Shown: piece after piece, positions 1-9,339 of the stretch
Position numbering within the stretch: position 1 is the stretch's first letter
Layout of the letters: every line of letters begins with the position of its first letter
NCBI GenBank assembly: GCA_964595485.1
Contig: CAZQQN010000004.1
Location: 50,716 to 114,715 of the forward strand
Direction: 5' to 3'
Length of the DNA stretch: 64,000 nucleotides
From: CAZQQN01 sp964595485
Lineage (GTDB): Bacteria > Bacteroidota > Bacteroidia > CAILMK01 > CAYYUA01
Notes under the pieces: generated by a model
Database searches by the model: none
What the model was told of the DNA's origin: nothing
The model's input: only the letters and a program-made list of their open reading frames with translations
Made by a program: the position numbers and the translations under genes

Positions 1-1296
1 CTAACCTTTATGTCGCATCATGGCTTCAATATCTTCTGCTTCTATTGGTATATCAGACATTAAGTCTTCAGGCTCATTATCCGTAACCATTACATCGTTT
101 TCTATCCTCACACCTATACCCTCGTTATGCAGGTATATACCAGGCTCGCAGGTGAAAACCATCCCAGGTTCAATGGTCCGGTTTTGATCTGCAAGGTCAT
201 GCACATCAAGCCCCATATGATGAGATACCCCGTGGGGAAAATATTGTTTGTAAGGCGGATTATTGGATTTTACTTGATTTATTTCATTCTCGCTGAGAAC
301 ATTAAGCTTTACTAACTCATTCTCAATTAAACCAGCTACCTCTTCTTGGTATGACTTAAGCTTGCAGCCCGGTTTAAGCTTCTTCTTGGCTTCTTTGAAT
401 ACCCTTAAAACGGCATTATAAACTTCTTTCTGACGTTTTGTAAATTTTCCATTCACAGGTATCACGCGTGACATATCAGAGGCATAATTCCCATAATTTG
501 CCCCAAAATCAAAAAGAATACTATCACCATCTTTACACACATTGTCGTTGGTGATATAATGCAATACACAAGCATTTTCCCCTGAGGCCACTATTGGGTC
601 ATAGGCATGCCCTCCGCTTCCCTGGCGGATGAACTCACGCGTTATTTCAGCTTCTATTTCATATTCCCAAACACCTGGTTTTACAAAGCCAAGTACTTGT
701 TCAAAAGCTGATTTAGTGATCTGGCAAGCCTTTTTAATATACGCAATCTCAACATCCTTTTTAATTGACCTCAGCTCTTTCATAATGGGAGCTGAACGCT
801 CTAAAGAATGGGCGGGGTATTGGTTTTTGATTTGCTGTGCAAACCTAAAATCCTTATAAGGAACATCTGAGCTGTATCGGTCATGTTCATTCAGGTTAAC
901 ATAAACATAGGACGCTTTATTCATTAAAACGGGAAACACATTGTCAAATTCCTCCATCCAGTAGACAGTCTCGATTCCCGACATCTGAGCAGCTTTTTCC
1001 TTTGTAAGCCTTTCTCCTTCCCAGGTCGCAATTACTTCATCAGTTTTTCTCAAAAAAAGTATTTCCCGGTGTTGTTCTGAAGGATGGTCAGGGAAAACAA
1101 TGAGAATACTTTCCTCTTGGTCAATACCGGATAAATAAAAAAGATCAGAATTTTGACGAAAAGGATAAACCTGGTCAGCTGTTTTGGGCATCAGGTCATT
1201 TGAGTGAAAAATTGCCAAAGAGTCCGGTTTTAGCTTGGCAGAGAAATTTTTCCTGTTTTCTACGAAAAATTCTTTAGGAAATTGTTTGTACCTCAT
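1..1296 (-). CDS. pepP: Xaa-Pro aminopeptidase (aminopeptidase P, M24B)
   Basis: This 431-residue enzyme should remove N-terminal residues that precede proline in cytoplasmic peptides. Residues 1-160 look like the AMP_N domain (PFRQNSDLFYLSG motif) and residues 175-425 form the pita-bread metallopeptidase fold. All expected metal ligands of the family are visible: D263 in LFDFGANYG, D274 in ASDMSR, H359 in HGVSHHMGLDVHD, E384 in CEPGIY and E399 in RIEN. The length fits the family. The ATG at 1294-1296 is the natural start and the stop codon is exactly at the window edge, so the gene is complete. It is the last gene of a same-strand run after fumarase, with a gap of about 60 bp. No signal peptide is visible. 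Confidence 0.95.
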   Translation of the reverse strand: MRYKQFPKEFFVENRKNFSAKLKPDSLAIFHSNDLMPKTADQVYPFRQNSDLFYLSGIDQEESILIVFPDHPSEQHREILFLRKTDEVIATWEGERLTKEKAAQMSGIETVYWMEEFDNVFPVLMNKASYVYVNLNEHDRYSSDVPYKDFRFAQQIKNQYPAHSLERSAPIMKELRSIKKDVEIAYIKKACQITKSAFEQVLGFVKPGVWEYEIEAEITREFIRQGSGGHAYDPIVASGENACVLHYITNDNVCKDGDSILFDFGANYGNYASDMSRVIPVNGKFTKRQKEVYNAVLRVFKEAKKKLKPGCKLKSYQEEVAGLIENELVKLNVLSENEINQVKSNNPPYKQYFPHGVSHHMGLDVHDLADQNRTIEPGMVFTCEPGIYLHNEGIGVRIENDVMVTDNEPEDLMSDIPIEAEDIEAMMRHKG

Positions 1297-1357
1297 AGCA
1301 TCTTTTTTTGTTCATAGCCCCTCCCTCTTCGATTTTTTTCAAAAGCTAAAATTTTAA

Positions 1358-2752
1358 TTATTTATTTACCATATTTTCTGGGCGAACCCATTGATCAAAT
1401 TGTTCTTCTGTTAACAATTCCAGGTCAAGTGCAGCTTCTTTCAATGTTTTTCCCTCGTTGTAAGCTTTTTTAGCGATTTTAGCAGCATTATCATAACCAA
1501 TATGCGTGTTCAATGCTGTGACAAGCATCAGGGAATTATCTAAATGCATCCCGATTCGGTCATAATTGGGCTCTATACCTTGAGCACATCGTTCATCAAA
1601 AGCTTTACAAGCGTCACCGATTAACCGAGCTGAATTTAAAACATTGAACCCGATCATAGGTTTGAATACGTTTAACTCAAACTGGCCATTCATCCCTCCA
1701 CTGTTAACTGCTACATCATTACCCATAACCTGGGCACTCACCATAGTCAAAGCTTCAGCCTGGGTCGGGTTTACTTTCCCGGGCATTATGGATGAGCCGG
1801 GTTCGTTAGCAGGTATTAAAATTTCTCCGATTCCGCACCTCGGACCTGATGAAAGCATGCGGATATCGTTACCTATTTTCATCAAACTTGCAGCAACCCT
1901 TTTCAGAGCCCCTGACAATTCAACCATTGCATCATGGGCTGCTAAAGCCTCGTATTTATTATCAGCAGTCCTGAATGGTAAGCTTGTTAATTCGGCTATT
2001 TTTCTTGCAACGGTTGTATCATAATTAGCAGGAGTATTCAATCCTGTTCCGACTGCAGTACCGCCTAAAGCGATTTCTGAAACCGCTTCAAGTGCTTTAT
2101 TGATAGCTTGGATACCTTTATCCAACTGGGCCGCATACCCTGAAAATTCTTGGCCGAGGGTTAATGGCGTGGCATCCATGAAGTGGGTCCTACCTATTTT
2201 CACAACCTCATCAAATGCTTTCGCCTTACCAGAAAGGGTTTTTTGCAACTGCTTTAAATAGGGAAGCGTACGATTGTTGACAACCTGATAAGAAGCTATA
2301 TGCATAGCAGTCGGGAAAGTATCATTGGATGATTGTGATTTATTCACATCATCGTTGGGATGCAATACCTTTTTTTCATCGTTAAGGCTTCCACCATTCA
2401 GTACATGCCCTCGGTTAGCTATAACCTCATTGACATTCATATTGGATTGGGTACCGGAACCCGTTTGCCATACCACCAGGGGAAATTGATCATCCCATTG
2501 CCCTTGATTTATCTCGTCACAAACAGAAGCTATGAGCTCCGCTTTATGATTATCCAGCACCCCTAAGTCTCTATTGGTTAAGGCTGCGGACTTTTTCAGC
2601 GTAGCAAAACCTTTTATGATCTCTATGGGCATTTGATCCCCTTGGTCACCAATGGGAAAATTCTGGTAAGATCGCTGGGTCTGCGCACCCCAATACTTAT
2701 CAGACGGAACGCTTACCTCCCCAAGGCTATCACTTTCTGTTCGGTAGCTCAT
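1358..2752 (-). CDS. fumC: Class II fumarate hydratase
   Basis: This enzyme reversibly hydrates fumarate to L-malate in the TCA cycle and acts in the cytoplasm as a homotetramer. The family signature GSSIMPGKVNP lies near residue 320. The substrate-site segments SGTQSNMNVNEV (near 100) and GRTHFMDATPL (near 190) are intact. The length of about 464 residues is normal for class II, iron-independent fumarases. A TTG at 2756-2758 would add two residues, but the ATG at 2750-2752 is the better start. The gene lies 30 bp downstream of the DUF2480 gene and is probably co-transcribed with it. Confidence 0.95.
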   Translation of the reverse strand: MSYRTESDSLGEVSVPSDKYWGAQTQRSYQNFPIGDQGDQMPIEIIKGFATLKKSAALTNRDLGVLDNHKAELIASVCDEINQGQWDDQFPLVVWQTGSGTQSNMNVNEVIANRGHVLNGGSLNDEKKVLHPNDDVNKSQSSNDTFPTAMHIASYQVVNNRTLPYLKQLQKTLSGKAKAFDEVVKIGRTHFMDATPLTLGQEFSGYAAQLDKGIQAINKALEAVSEIALGGTAVGTGLNTPANYDTTVARKIAELTSLPFRTADNKYEALAAHDAMVELSGALKRVAASLMKIGNDIRMLSSGPRCGIGEILIPANEPGSSIMPGKVNPTQAEALTMVSAQVMGNDVAVNSGGMNGQFELNVFKPMIGFNVLNSARLIGDACKAFDERCAQGIEPNYDRIGMHLDNSLMLVTALNTHIGYDNAAKIAKKAYNEGKTLKEAALDLELLTEEQFDQWVRPENMVNK

Positions 2753-2782
2753 TGGCAAATCCAGGTTATATAAGTTTTGGAA

Positions 2783-3340
2783 TCAGGATTCTTTTTCAGT
2801 AGAGGTTGACTTTACAGAAGAAGCCCTTTTCTTAGGCTTTTTATAAACCGGTACGGTGGAGCAAGGCTCTCCATACATTATGCTGGTGACGAAAGGCTGA
2901 ATTTTCTGGGTTAAATGTACAAAAGCACCATTTGGGATAGTTTTATCTCCACAACCCTTCAAAACGATTTTACCATCCTGGTAATCTTCAGGATTAACAC
3001 CCTGATCAATATTTTCTTTGAATACTTGGTTAAGAGCGGCCTCACTATCGCCAAAATAAACTTTTTGGGCATAAGGTTGAATTTTGGAAGCCACTGTCAT
3101 ATAAGCCCAAACAGGGATTATCGCATCGTTAGAACAAAAAACATGAACCAGTTTTCCTTCATACTGACTCCACTCATGTTCCTTAACGTATTGTTTAAAA
3201 TCTTGCTCCTTAAGTATCAGACCTTGATAAAGCCAATCTTTCAAGTCAAATGGCGTTAGATCCTGATCCGGCGCAAAATCTCCTAAATCAATCGTTTCTA
3301 AAGGACTTTTTGAAACTTTGTTCTCTATTGCTTCGGCCAT
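2783..3340 (-). CDS. DUF2480 family protein
   Basis: This 185-residue cytoplasmic protein matches the DUF2480 family, which as far as I know is confined to Bacteroidota and has no assigned function. Recognisable segments are EGKLVHVFCSNDAIIPVWAYM around residue 62 and the later KIVLKGCGDKTIPNGAF. C69, C129 and C160 are the cysteines seen, but they do not form an obvious metal site. The C-terminus is a lysine- and serine-rich tail that looks disordered. It lies 22 bp from the foldase gene upstream and 30 bp from fumC downstream, which suggests one operon. Confidence 0.85.
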   Translation of the reverse strand: MAEAIENKVSKSPLETIDLGDFAPDQDLTPFDLKDWLYQGLILKEQDFKQYVKEHEWSQYEGKLVHVFCSNDAIIPVWAYMTVASKIQPYAQKVYFGDSEAALNQVFKENIDQGVNPEDYQDGKIVLKGCGDKTIPNGAFVHLTQKIQPFVTSIMYGEPCSTVPVYKKPKKRASSVKSTSTEKES

Positions 3341-3362
3341 TTTAATCAGTTTTTAAATTCAT

Positions 3363-5501
3363 TTAGTTAAATCGATACCGCATATCTTCTATATTAGCCT
3401 CTTCTTTCATAGCTTCACGGACCCTAGCCTCCGCATTTTTTGTCAGATTACTGCTAAGATTTTCTTTTGTACTAACCAACTGCTCAGGCGGTTCAGCTCC
3501 CTGCAACCTGTTTAATTTAATTTGGTATGCTCCTTTATTACCAACAAAAGGTTCAGAAACTTGATTTTCCTGAAGCCCAAAAGCAGTTCCCACTACAGTA
3601 TTTTCATTACCTAAGCCAGGAACCATAGCCTGAGAAAACTTTATATTGGGCGCTTGCTTTACTTGTTGATTTATGGTTTGCGCTATTTCTTTTAAGCTAT
3701 TGGCTGATTCATTAGCAGATTTCATACGATTAAGCACCTTATCTTCTTTCTTTTTTTCTAAAACTTTGGCCCTGACTTTACTTTTTACATCTTCTAAAGG
3801 TTGAGCTCCTTTTTTGTTTACTTTACTAAGATGCGCTATTACATACTGGTCTGATAGTTCCAGAATACCTGATAGACTGCCTTCTTGGTTTTTATAAGCC
3901 CATCTAACCAATTCTGGAGCGTTTTCCAAACCGGGAATTAAGCGTTTTGAAGGCTCAATATCTTCAGCAACCTGCTTATTCAAACCAGCTTTTCTAACAG
4001 CTTCATCAAATTCCTTCGAAGAGGTAATGCTGGACCTGAACTCATTGGCTTTGGCATAAACGTCTTCAAAGGTTTTTTCGCTTGGGTAAATTTCACGAAC
4101 CACCCTCCCAAGCTGAAAAGATTTATTCACCGGTTCTGCCGTCAATTTGACAATGTGCGTTCCAAACTTTGTATTAACCGTAAACAACGCTCCTTTTTCA
4201 TGCTGTTTGAGCCCTTCCGTAAAAGGAGGTACCATTTGACTTCCGGGAAACCAACCCAGGTCCCCTGTCTTCCCAGCTGCGGGATCATCATTATGCTTCG
4301 CTGACATTTTCTCAAAATCAGCACCACCTTTTATATCACCAAGTACTTCCTTGGCTTTCTGTTCTGCTTTAATGGTATCTTGATTGGTAGAACCCTCGGG
4401 TTTTATTAAGATATGACTTGCCTTATAATAGGTCTGGGAAACAGGTTTTGTATTCATCAATTTAGCAATTTCATAACCGTTCTCTCCTAAATAAGGCCCG
4501 AAAACATCATTAGAATCACCGGTAAGCACACTATCTCTTATTGGTTCAGGTATTTGGCCCGGTGAAAGGTAGGTAGAGTCAAAAGGCTCATCACTTTGTA
4601 ATTCTACAAAGCTCGAATCCCGGCTTCTTTTCTTGAACTCGCGCTTTAACTCTTTTAATTTATTAAAGATTACGGCAGAATCACTGGCTGTCGGATTAAC
4701 GTCAAAAACTACGTATTCCAGACTTCGGCTGGCTTCTGTCTTATAGTCCGATTTGTTCTTGTTGTAATACTGCCGAATAGCATCTTCTGTGACTGCAATG
4801 GCTGAGTCAGCAATAGATCGCTGCTGTAAGGATAAATAATCAATCGATGCTACTTGATTTTTATTCATGAATTGCTTCCTTGCCTCAAGATCCGTTACAT
4901 GAAAGCTTTTCTTGATCAAATTAAAAAACTTACTCCGCTCCCTTTGGCGGGCAAGGTTTTGTTCGAGTTTAACCCATTGCTCTTTTCGCTTTTTCAATTG
5001 CTCAACTTGCCGTTGGGTGGCTTCACTTGGCAGTCCTCTTTTGATTTGTTGTTTAAAGCGTCTGAAATTCTTTTTATTATACCTTCCGGACTCATCTGTA
5101 AACAATCTTCTAACGCTAGGATGCGGGTCATTGACTTCAATAAAATCACTTAGTTCTTTATTCGTAACTCGCAATGCTAAAGCTTCCTGCTCAGCTTTAA
5201 AAAGCTTATCAAAAACCAATTGATTCCAGGCATCATCCTGAGCTGATGCCAAAATACGATCATTAAGTTCTTGCGTCCTTCTTCTTTGTTTGTACCTGTT
5301 TTTAATTTCCTCCACCTTTTCGCGAAAATCCTCAATGGTAATCTTATCCTCATTGATTACACCTACAGCATTCTTGGGGCTTTCCCTAAAAAGCGAGCGA
5401 TTACTTTTTAATAAATCACTTAAAACAAAAGCCACAATTGCTGCCCCAATGATAATGAGAACCAAACCTGATCTTTTCCTGATTTCTCCAATAGCTGCCA
5501 T
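3363..5501 (-). CDS. PpiD/SurA-like membrane-anchored peptidylprolyl isomerase
   Basis: This 712-residue protein is a predicted periplasmic folding chaperone with a parvulin domain. One transmembrane anchor covers residues 12-30 after a short basic N-terminus. A SurA_N-like helical region runs from about 45 to 250. The parvulin (rotamase) domain covers about 360-456, with the hallmark ASHILIKPEG, GDLGWFPGSQMVPPF and FGTHIVKL segments. A further helical region reaches the C-terminus. The order anchor, chaperone lobe, PPIase and second lobe matches PpiD of proteobacteria, and Bacteroidota commonly carry such a protein. It should help outer-membrane proteins fold as they leave the Sec translocon. 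It sits 25 bp downstream of the coiled-coil membrane protein gene. Confidence 0.9.
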   Translation of the reverse strand: MAAIGEIRKRSGLVLIIIGAAIVAFVLSDLLKSNRSLFRESPKNAVGVINEDKITIEDFREKVEEIKNRYKQRRRTQELNDRILASAQDDAWNQLVFDKLFKAEQEALALRVTNKELSDFIEVNDPHPSVRRLFTDESGRYNKKNFRRFKQQIKRGLPSEATQRQVEQLKKRKEQWVKLEQNLARQRERSKFFNLIKKSFHVTDLEARKQFMNKNQVASIDYLSLQQRSIADSAIAVTEDAIRQYYNKNKSDYKTEASRSLEYVVFDVNPTASDSAVIFNKLKELKREFKKRSRDSSFVELQSDEPFDSTYLSPGQIPEPIRDSVLTGDSNDVFGPYLGENGYEIAKLMNTKPVSQTYYKASHILIKPEGSTNQDTIKAEQKAKEVLGDIKGGADFEKMSAKHNDDPAAGKTGDLGWFPGSQMVPPFTEGLKQHEKGALFTVNTKFGTHIVKLTAEPVNKSFQLGRVVREIYPSEKTFEDVYAKANEFRSSITSSKEFDEAVRKAGLNKQVAEDIEPSKRLIPGLENAPELVRWAYKNQEGSLSGILELSDQYVIAHLSKVNKKGAQPLEDVKSKVRAKVLEKKKEDKVLNRMKSANESANSLKEIAQTINQQVKQAPNIKFSQAMVPGLGNENTVVGTAFGLQENQVSEPFVGNKGAYQIKLNRLQGAEPPEQLVSTKENLSSNLTKNAEARVREAMKEEANIEDMRYRFN

Positions 5502-5526
5502 GAATACTGATTAGCTGTATTTAATT

Positions 5527-6516
5527 TTAAAATATCCCTAAAAAACCGGATTTAAGCTCAAACTTTTCTTCGCCCACTAAATAACCTTTCCTGGTAAAGA
5601 GCTGCATTTTATATTTACCTTCCGGGAATTCGCCTTTTCTTGACCAATAAGCACAATGTTCTTTGTCTTTATTTTGGTATTTAACCTTTTGGGTAAAAGT
5701 ATAGAGAGTGGTATCATTTTTATAGGTAAATTGACCTCCGCCACGGCTTTGAATATAAATCGTTTCACCTTTTGGATTGATAAGACGAATGATCATCTGT
5801 CGAGCACCCTTATCAGCAATCGGGTTTTCCTGAAAATTGAAACAAACCTTTAGCTGATCAATTTTATTGGTGTTATTCGTTTCTTTCTTGTCGCCACTAT
5901 TCTTTATTTTTATACCCGTTATTCGCGCTTCTTTCAGTTTTAGCCTGGAACCTTTGGCAACCTTATTTTCTAATTCAACATTTTCATCTTTCAGCTTACT
6001 CTTTTCTTGCTTGGTTTCCCTCACCTCCGTTCTTAGGTTGTAATTTTCTTCCCTAAGCTGCTTGTTAACCCTTATAAGGGAATCAATTTTAGTTTGATAT
6101 TTTTTCTTGTAGTACCGCAACCGCTCTAATTGTTCCCTGGCTTTCTGGTACCGCTGGACGGAGATTTGTTTTTCCCTCGCTAACTTCTTTATTTTAGCGG
6201 CTTGCTGTTCGATCTTACTATTTCTTTTAGCAATCAGAGAATCAAGCCGTTCATTGGTTCCCTTAAGCTTACTATTTTTGTCTTTGACTTCAGTAAGTTC
6301 TTGTTCTAAGTCTTTTTTCAAATTCTCGGTTGATATTAGTGCATCTTGTGTTTCCTTCGCTTCTTGCTTCTTATTAAAGTACATATACCCCAAAAATCCG
6401 TTCAAGAGTACAAGCAATCCAACAACAACTAACAGGATTTGGCGTCTTTTACGCCCTTTATCCTGAGCTAATTGTTCAGGATCTTTACTTGCATAACTGT
6501 TATTTTCATCAGCCAT
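5527..6516 (-). CDS. Single-pass membrane protein with a long coiled coil
   Basis: No known function is recognised in these 329 residues. The N-terminus (1-25) is hydrophilic and ends in GRKRRQ. One transmembrane helix covers about 26-46. A charged heptad-like coiled coil runs from about 50 to 195 and is rich in K, E, Q and L. A compact C-terminal domain of about 130 residues follows and contains beta-rich stretches such as GETIYIQSRGGGQFTYKND. The positive-inside rule puts the coiled coil and C-domain in the periplasm. It directly precedes the PpiD-like foldase gene, so a role in envelope biogenesis is plausible, but this is inference from position only. Confidence 0.75.
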   Translation of the reverse strand: MADENNSYASKDPEQLAQDKGRKRRQILLVVVGLLVLLNGFLGYMYFNKKQEAKETQDALISTENLKKDLEQELTEVKDKNSKLKGTNERLDSLIAKRNSKIEQQAAKIKKLAREKQISVQRYQKAREQLERLRYYKKKYQTKIDSLIRVNKQLREENYNLRTEVRETKQEKSKLKDENVELENKVAKGSRLKLKEARITGIKIKNSGDKKETNNTNKIDQLKVCFNFQENPIADKGARQMIIRLINPKGETIYIQSRGGGQFTYKNDTTLYTFTQKVKYQNKDKEHCAYWSRKGEFPEGKYKMQLFTRKGYLVGEEKFELKSGFLGIF

Positions 6517-6573
6517 AATGTTGGTGATTTAGCTTGTGATCAACATCCTCAAAATTATAAATCAGCCTGCTCT

Positions 6574-6993
6574 TTAAAAAATTTCAAGGCTGGAAAAGAA
6601 GAACCCTGATTCACGATTTGCATTATCATCCGAATCAGAACCGTGCACAGCATTAGCCTGAATAGACTTTGCAAATTGAGCACGAATAGTTCCCTGTTCG
6701 GCTTTCGCTGGATCGGTTGCCCCAATTAGTTTGCGGAAATCCTCGACAGCGTTGTCTTTTTCTAAAACCATGGCAATGATCGGTTCTGAGGCCATGTATT
6801 CGGTTAAATCATGAAAGAAGGATCTTTCGCTGTGAACTGAATAAAACTGCTGAGCTTTTTCCAATGATAGTTGGGTTTGTTTAAGGGCTTTAATTTCAAA
6901 TCCTGCTTTGATTACCTGGTGTATTATTGATCCGGTATGCCCTTCTTTAACCGAATCAGGTTTAATAAGTGCTAAAGTCCTGTGTTGAGCCAT
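6574..6993 (-). CDS. ndk: Nucleoside diphosphate kinase
   Basis: This enzyme transfers the gamma phosphate between nucleoside triphosphates and diphosphates through a phosphohistidine. The 139-residue length is normal. K11 in ALIKPD and the catalytic H117 in NAVHGSDS match the conserved active site. The last segment, NANRESGFFFSSLEIF, is typical of the Bacteroidota version. The ATG at 6991-6993 is preceded by a good promoter at 7013-7045, so transcription probably begins here and may continue into the coiled-coil and foldase genes. Confidence 0.97.
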   Translation of the reverse strand: MAQHRTLALIKPDSVKEGHTGSIIHQVIKAGFEIKALKQTQLSLEKAQQFYSVHSERSFFHDLTEYMASEPIIAMVLEKDNAVEDFRKLIGATDPAKAEQGTIRAQFAKSIQANAVHGSDSDDNANRESGFFFSSLEIF

Positions 6994-7012
6994 TTATGTC
7001 AAATTTTAAGTA

Positions 7013-7045
7013 CAAAAATACCCTTATTTTCCAGAATTAACCAAA
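7013..7045 (-). promoter_or_regulatory. Bacteroidota-type sigma-70 promoter for ndk
   Basis: On the minus strand a TTTG element (7042-7045) is followed after 21 nt by TATTTTTG (7013-7020). This matches the Bacteroidota -33/-7 consensus TTTG-N19..21-TAnnTTTG. The -7 element ends about 20 nt upstream of the ndk ATG. Confidence 0.6.
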
Positions 7046-7137
7046 AAGCATTGATCTCCATTGAGGAAGATCATGACAAGTAGGGATTATATATGCTTGC
7101 TAAAAATTAAAATTGTTATGACTTGGAAAGAAGAAGC

Positions 7138-7299
7138 TTAAGTATTGAAATGACTGCTATTATCATTTCTTCCATTCTCCCGCTCATCCCGATCTTTCAT
7201 TTTTTGCTTTAAAATGATTGAGCGTTTTTTAATATGGTGCCAAACCCACATTGAGAAAAAGAATAAAACCAAAAAAATAAGGAGCGCAAAGAAAATCAT
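7138..7299 (-). CDS. Small single-pass membrane protein (53 aa)
   Basis: This short gene encodes 53 residues. It starts at the ATG at 7297-7299 and ends with TAA at 7138-7140. Residues 1-17 form one strongly hydrophobic helix (MIFFALLIFLVLFFSMW), followed by a basic WHHIKKRS stretch and then a charged, asparagine-rich tail. The topology suggests a short anchored protein with a cytoplasmic C-terminus. It fills what would otherwise be a gap of about 350 bp between ndk and the next gene on the same strand. I do not recognise the family. It is somewhat like the small membrane subunits encoded near respiratory or transport operons, but nothing proves such a role. Confidence 0.55.
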   Translation of the reverse strand: MIFFALLIFLVLFFFSMWVWHHIKKRSIILKQKMKDRDERENGRNDNSSHFNT

Positions 7300-7342
7300 T
7301 GCTTTAAGGAATTTTTAAATGCTAGGCCAATGGAAAATACGC

Positions 7343-7681
7343 TTAATTCAGACTAAATGAGCCTAACATACGGGATTGATATCCTTTTTTAAGTTCAGCA
7401 ACATCTACCCAACTTGTCTTCAGGCCATCATCTACAAGGAGAACATCATCAAAAGCCCCATTTAATACACGCGATGCTGAAACCGGCTGATCCCTGTATA
7501 AAAGTTCGGATTCCGCAATATGAGACTCCGCTTCATTAGCATGATAGGCGATATTTTCGTCTTCCATTACCCGAGTAATAGCATTCTGGAAGAAAACCTC
7601 CGTATCTTGCTCCTCTTTGCGCCTAACTACTGCAAATGAGCATAAAACAGCTATGGTAAGGATTAGGGTGAATTTTTTCAT
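7343..7681 (-). CDS. Small exported protein of unknown function
   Basis: This 112-residue protein starts with a clear Sec-type segment (MKKFTLILTIAVLCSFAVV) followed by an acidic mature part. The signal peptide could end near residue 20, although C15 and the following arginines make the exact processing site unclear. The mature region is predicted to be mostly helical and I recognise no domain. It is flanked on the same strand by the small membrane protein and the TPR lipoprotein. The charge balance of the mature part is acidic, as expected for an exported protein of a salt-living bacterium. Confidence 0.6.
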   Translation of the reverse strand: MKKFTLILTIAVLCSFAVVRRKEEQDTEVFFQNAITRVMEDENIAYHANEAESHIAESELLYRDQPVSASRVLNGAFDDVLLVDDGLKTSWVDVAELKKGYQSRMLGSFSLN

Positions 7682-7772
7682 TAGATAATAAATTTAGCAA
7701 CGACTCTTACATAAAATGCAGAGGGAGCAAAAAGGTTCGCTGAACTCAAGGATATTAAAATTACTGGCATTA

Positions 7773-8324
7773 TTAATTTAAAGAATCATGTTGATTACCC
7801 GCAGACTCTTCACGCATTTCCCTTGCTTTTTCTAATTGCTCTTTGGTAGACATTCCGAGGGTTTCCAAGGATATTTCGACATCCTCTGCAACTTCATGTT
7901 CAGGATACTTTTCAAGGAACTTTTCATATTTTGCGCGAGCAGATTCTTGCTGACCGATTTTCTGGTACATAAAACCCTGTTTAAATAGAGCAAAAGGTGC
8001 CATTTTGTGTTCGGGAAATTCGTCCCTCAGTTGTTCTAAATTTTCAAAAGCTTTCTTTTTATTACCCAGGTAATTGAAATGATAATTAGCTACGGTATAC
8101 AAATATTTGGGCGTCATCGTGTCGTTAGGGTAATCCTGAACGTAGCCATTTATATGCGCCACCAACTTTTTAGCATCCTGCTTCATTGCATCCTTTTTAG
8201 AGCGGGTCTGCAAAGAGTCACGGAAATTACTGATTGCTTCTCGCTGGGCTTTTTTCCCTGACGATCCATCACAACCGTAAAAAACAATCAATAATAGATT
8301 GAGTAAGAAAAATAAATAACGCAT
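7773..8324 (-). CDS. TPR-repeat lipoprotein (BamD/YbgF-like)
   Basis: The 183-residue protein has a lipoprotein signal with a VFYGC lipobox (lipidated Cys18). The rest is helical tetratricopeptide repeats. The pairs around residues 70-160 (LYTVANYHFNYLGNKKKAFENL, then FALFKQGFMYQKIG, then ARAKYEKFLEKYPEHEVAEDV) are good TPR units. The organisation resembles BamD or CpoB/YbgF, which scaffold envelope complexes, but it is shorter than typical BamD (about 245-270 residues). Assignment as BamD is therefore not secure. It lies about 23 bp upstream of the end of the ChaN-like gene and is probably in one transcript with it. Confidence 0.75.
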   Translation of the reverse strand: MRYLFFLLNLLLIVFYGCDGSSGKKAQREAISNFRDSLQTRSKKDAMKQDAKKLVAHINGYVQDYPNDTMTPKYLYTVANYHFNYLGNKKKAFENLEQLRDEFPEHKMAPFALFKQGFMYQKIGQQESARAKYEKFLEKYPEHEVAEDVEISLETLGMSTKEQLEKAREMREESAGNQHDSLN

Positions 8325-8347
8325 TTAGAGCCCTTTATCAAGCAAAA

Positions 8348-9211
8348 TTAATAAGTTTTGGTCATATTGTCGGGTGTACAAATGACAAAATCAGCCTCTC
8401 CTTTATGCCCTTTTTCAAGAGTCTTCAAACTTTCCTGATAAACATTAGCAATTGTCAAAACATCCAATTCAGGGGCTTCCTGTCTTAGGTACCACTGAAT
8501 TCCGGTTTTTTTATTACTGTGAAAGTTTCCGTTGAAGTGAAGAAAGACACTCTCTTCATCCGAATACTCAATTATAAAATGGCCCATTGTAGCATCCTTG
8601 ACTGCTTGGGCTTCCGCTAAATATTGCATTTCGCCCCCATGCGTTCCCATCTTGGTCATTTTTTGATAGCCTGGCAGATCTTTATTTATTCTTATTGGTA
8701 AAGGGTGGAAAAATTGCTCACCTTCCTCCTTAAATGTATCAAGCGCTTTGGAACCATTGTAAGCCACATAATTCGCATAGCGCCTTGGAATATTAGTGCC
8801 AATAAATGGTAGCCCTTTTGATTTAGCAAACTTAACAAGCGGTTTATAGTCCGTTTCATAATTATCCCATAGTTTCGCTTCCCGCTCAAAGAATTTGGTT
8901 TTAATAAGCCCATCAAGGTACTCATTTAAAATCTTTTGATCATCCCTTTCAAACATCTCAGCTCCTAAAATCAAACTATCTCCCAATTCTTGGTAAAGGG
9001 AACCGGCTAAATCCCGCTGAAGCCAATGTGCAACAGGATTGTTATGCTGTTCTCCAAAAAGTACTACATCCGCATTCTCAGCTTTTGTCAGAAGGTCCTC
9101 ATAAGTAGCTTTATCCCCGTTGCCTAAAAAGATTTGATAAGCAGGCTTCCTGGCTCCTGATATAACAATCGTAATAAAGCAGGTTATCAGAATAATTAAG
9201 AAATTTCTCAT
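8348..9211 (-). CDS. ChaN-like (DUF399) haem/iron-associated protein
   Basis: This protein belongs to the ChaN/Tiki superfamily (PF04187), whose Campylobacter member binds haem and is thought to help iron uptake at the cell surface. The family signature VVLFGEQHNNPVAHWLQRDL and the later LGAEMFERDDQ are clear, as is the distal HFNGNFHSNKKTG histidine segment. The 288 residues start with MRNFLIILITCFITIVISGA, a signal peptide. An in-frame ATG at 9259 would put 16 residues before this signal and would include a TATTTTTG -7 box at 9237-9244. The ATG at 9209-9211 is therefore preferred. Confidence 0.85.
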   Translation of the reverse strand: MRNFLIILITCFITIVISGARKPAYQIFLGNGDKATYEDLLTKAENADVVLFGEQHNNPVAHWLQRDLAGSLYQELGDSLILGAEMFERDDQKILNEYLDGLIKTKFFEREAKLWDNYETDYKPLVKFAKSKGLPFIGTNIPRRYANYVAYNGSKALDTFKEEGEQFFHPLPIRINKDLPGYQKMTKMGTHGGEMQYLAEAQAVKDATMGHFIIEYSDEESVFLHFNGNFHSNKKTGIQWYLRQEAPELDVLTIANVYQESLKTLEKGHKGEADFVICTPDNMTKTY

Positions 9212-9339
9212 CGCGGTTTCACTTTGCTTAATGCCACAAAAATACCCATTATAAGCCAAAAATGATTTATTAGTAAAGAGTTAATAAGCAAAGCATAAAT
9301 TATTCTTTAAATTCGTTCAAAATCCAAAACAAAAGCCAT

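Noticed and set aside
1644..2024. 126-residue plus-strand open frame inside fumC
   Set aside because: It is antisense to a well-conserved fumarase, and its sequence shows no independent family or start signal.
7773..8324. Firm assignment of the TPR lipoprotein as BamD
   Set aside because: The length (183) is shorter than BamD and there is no Bam-complex context, so only the general description is kept.
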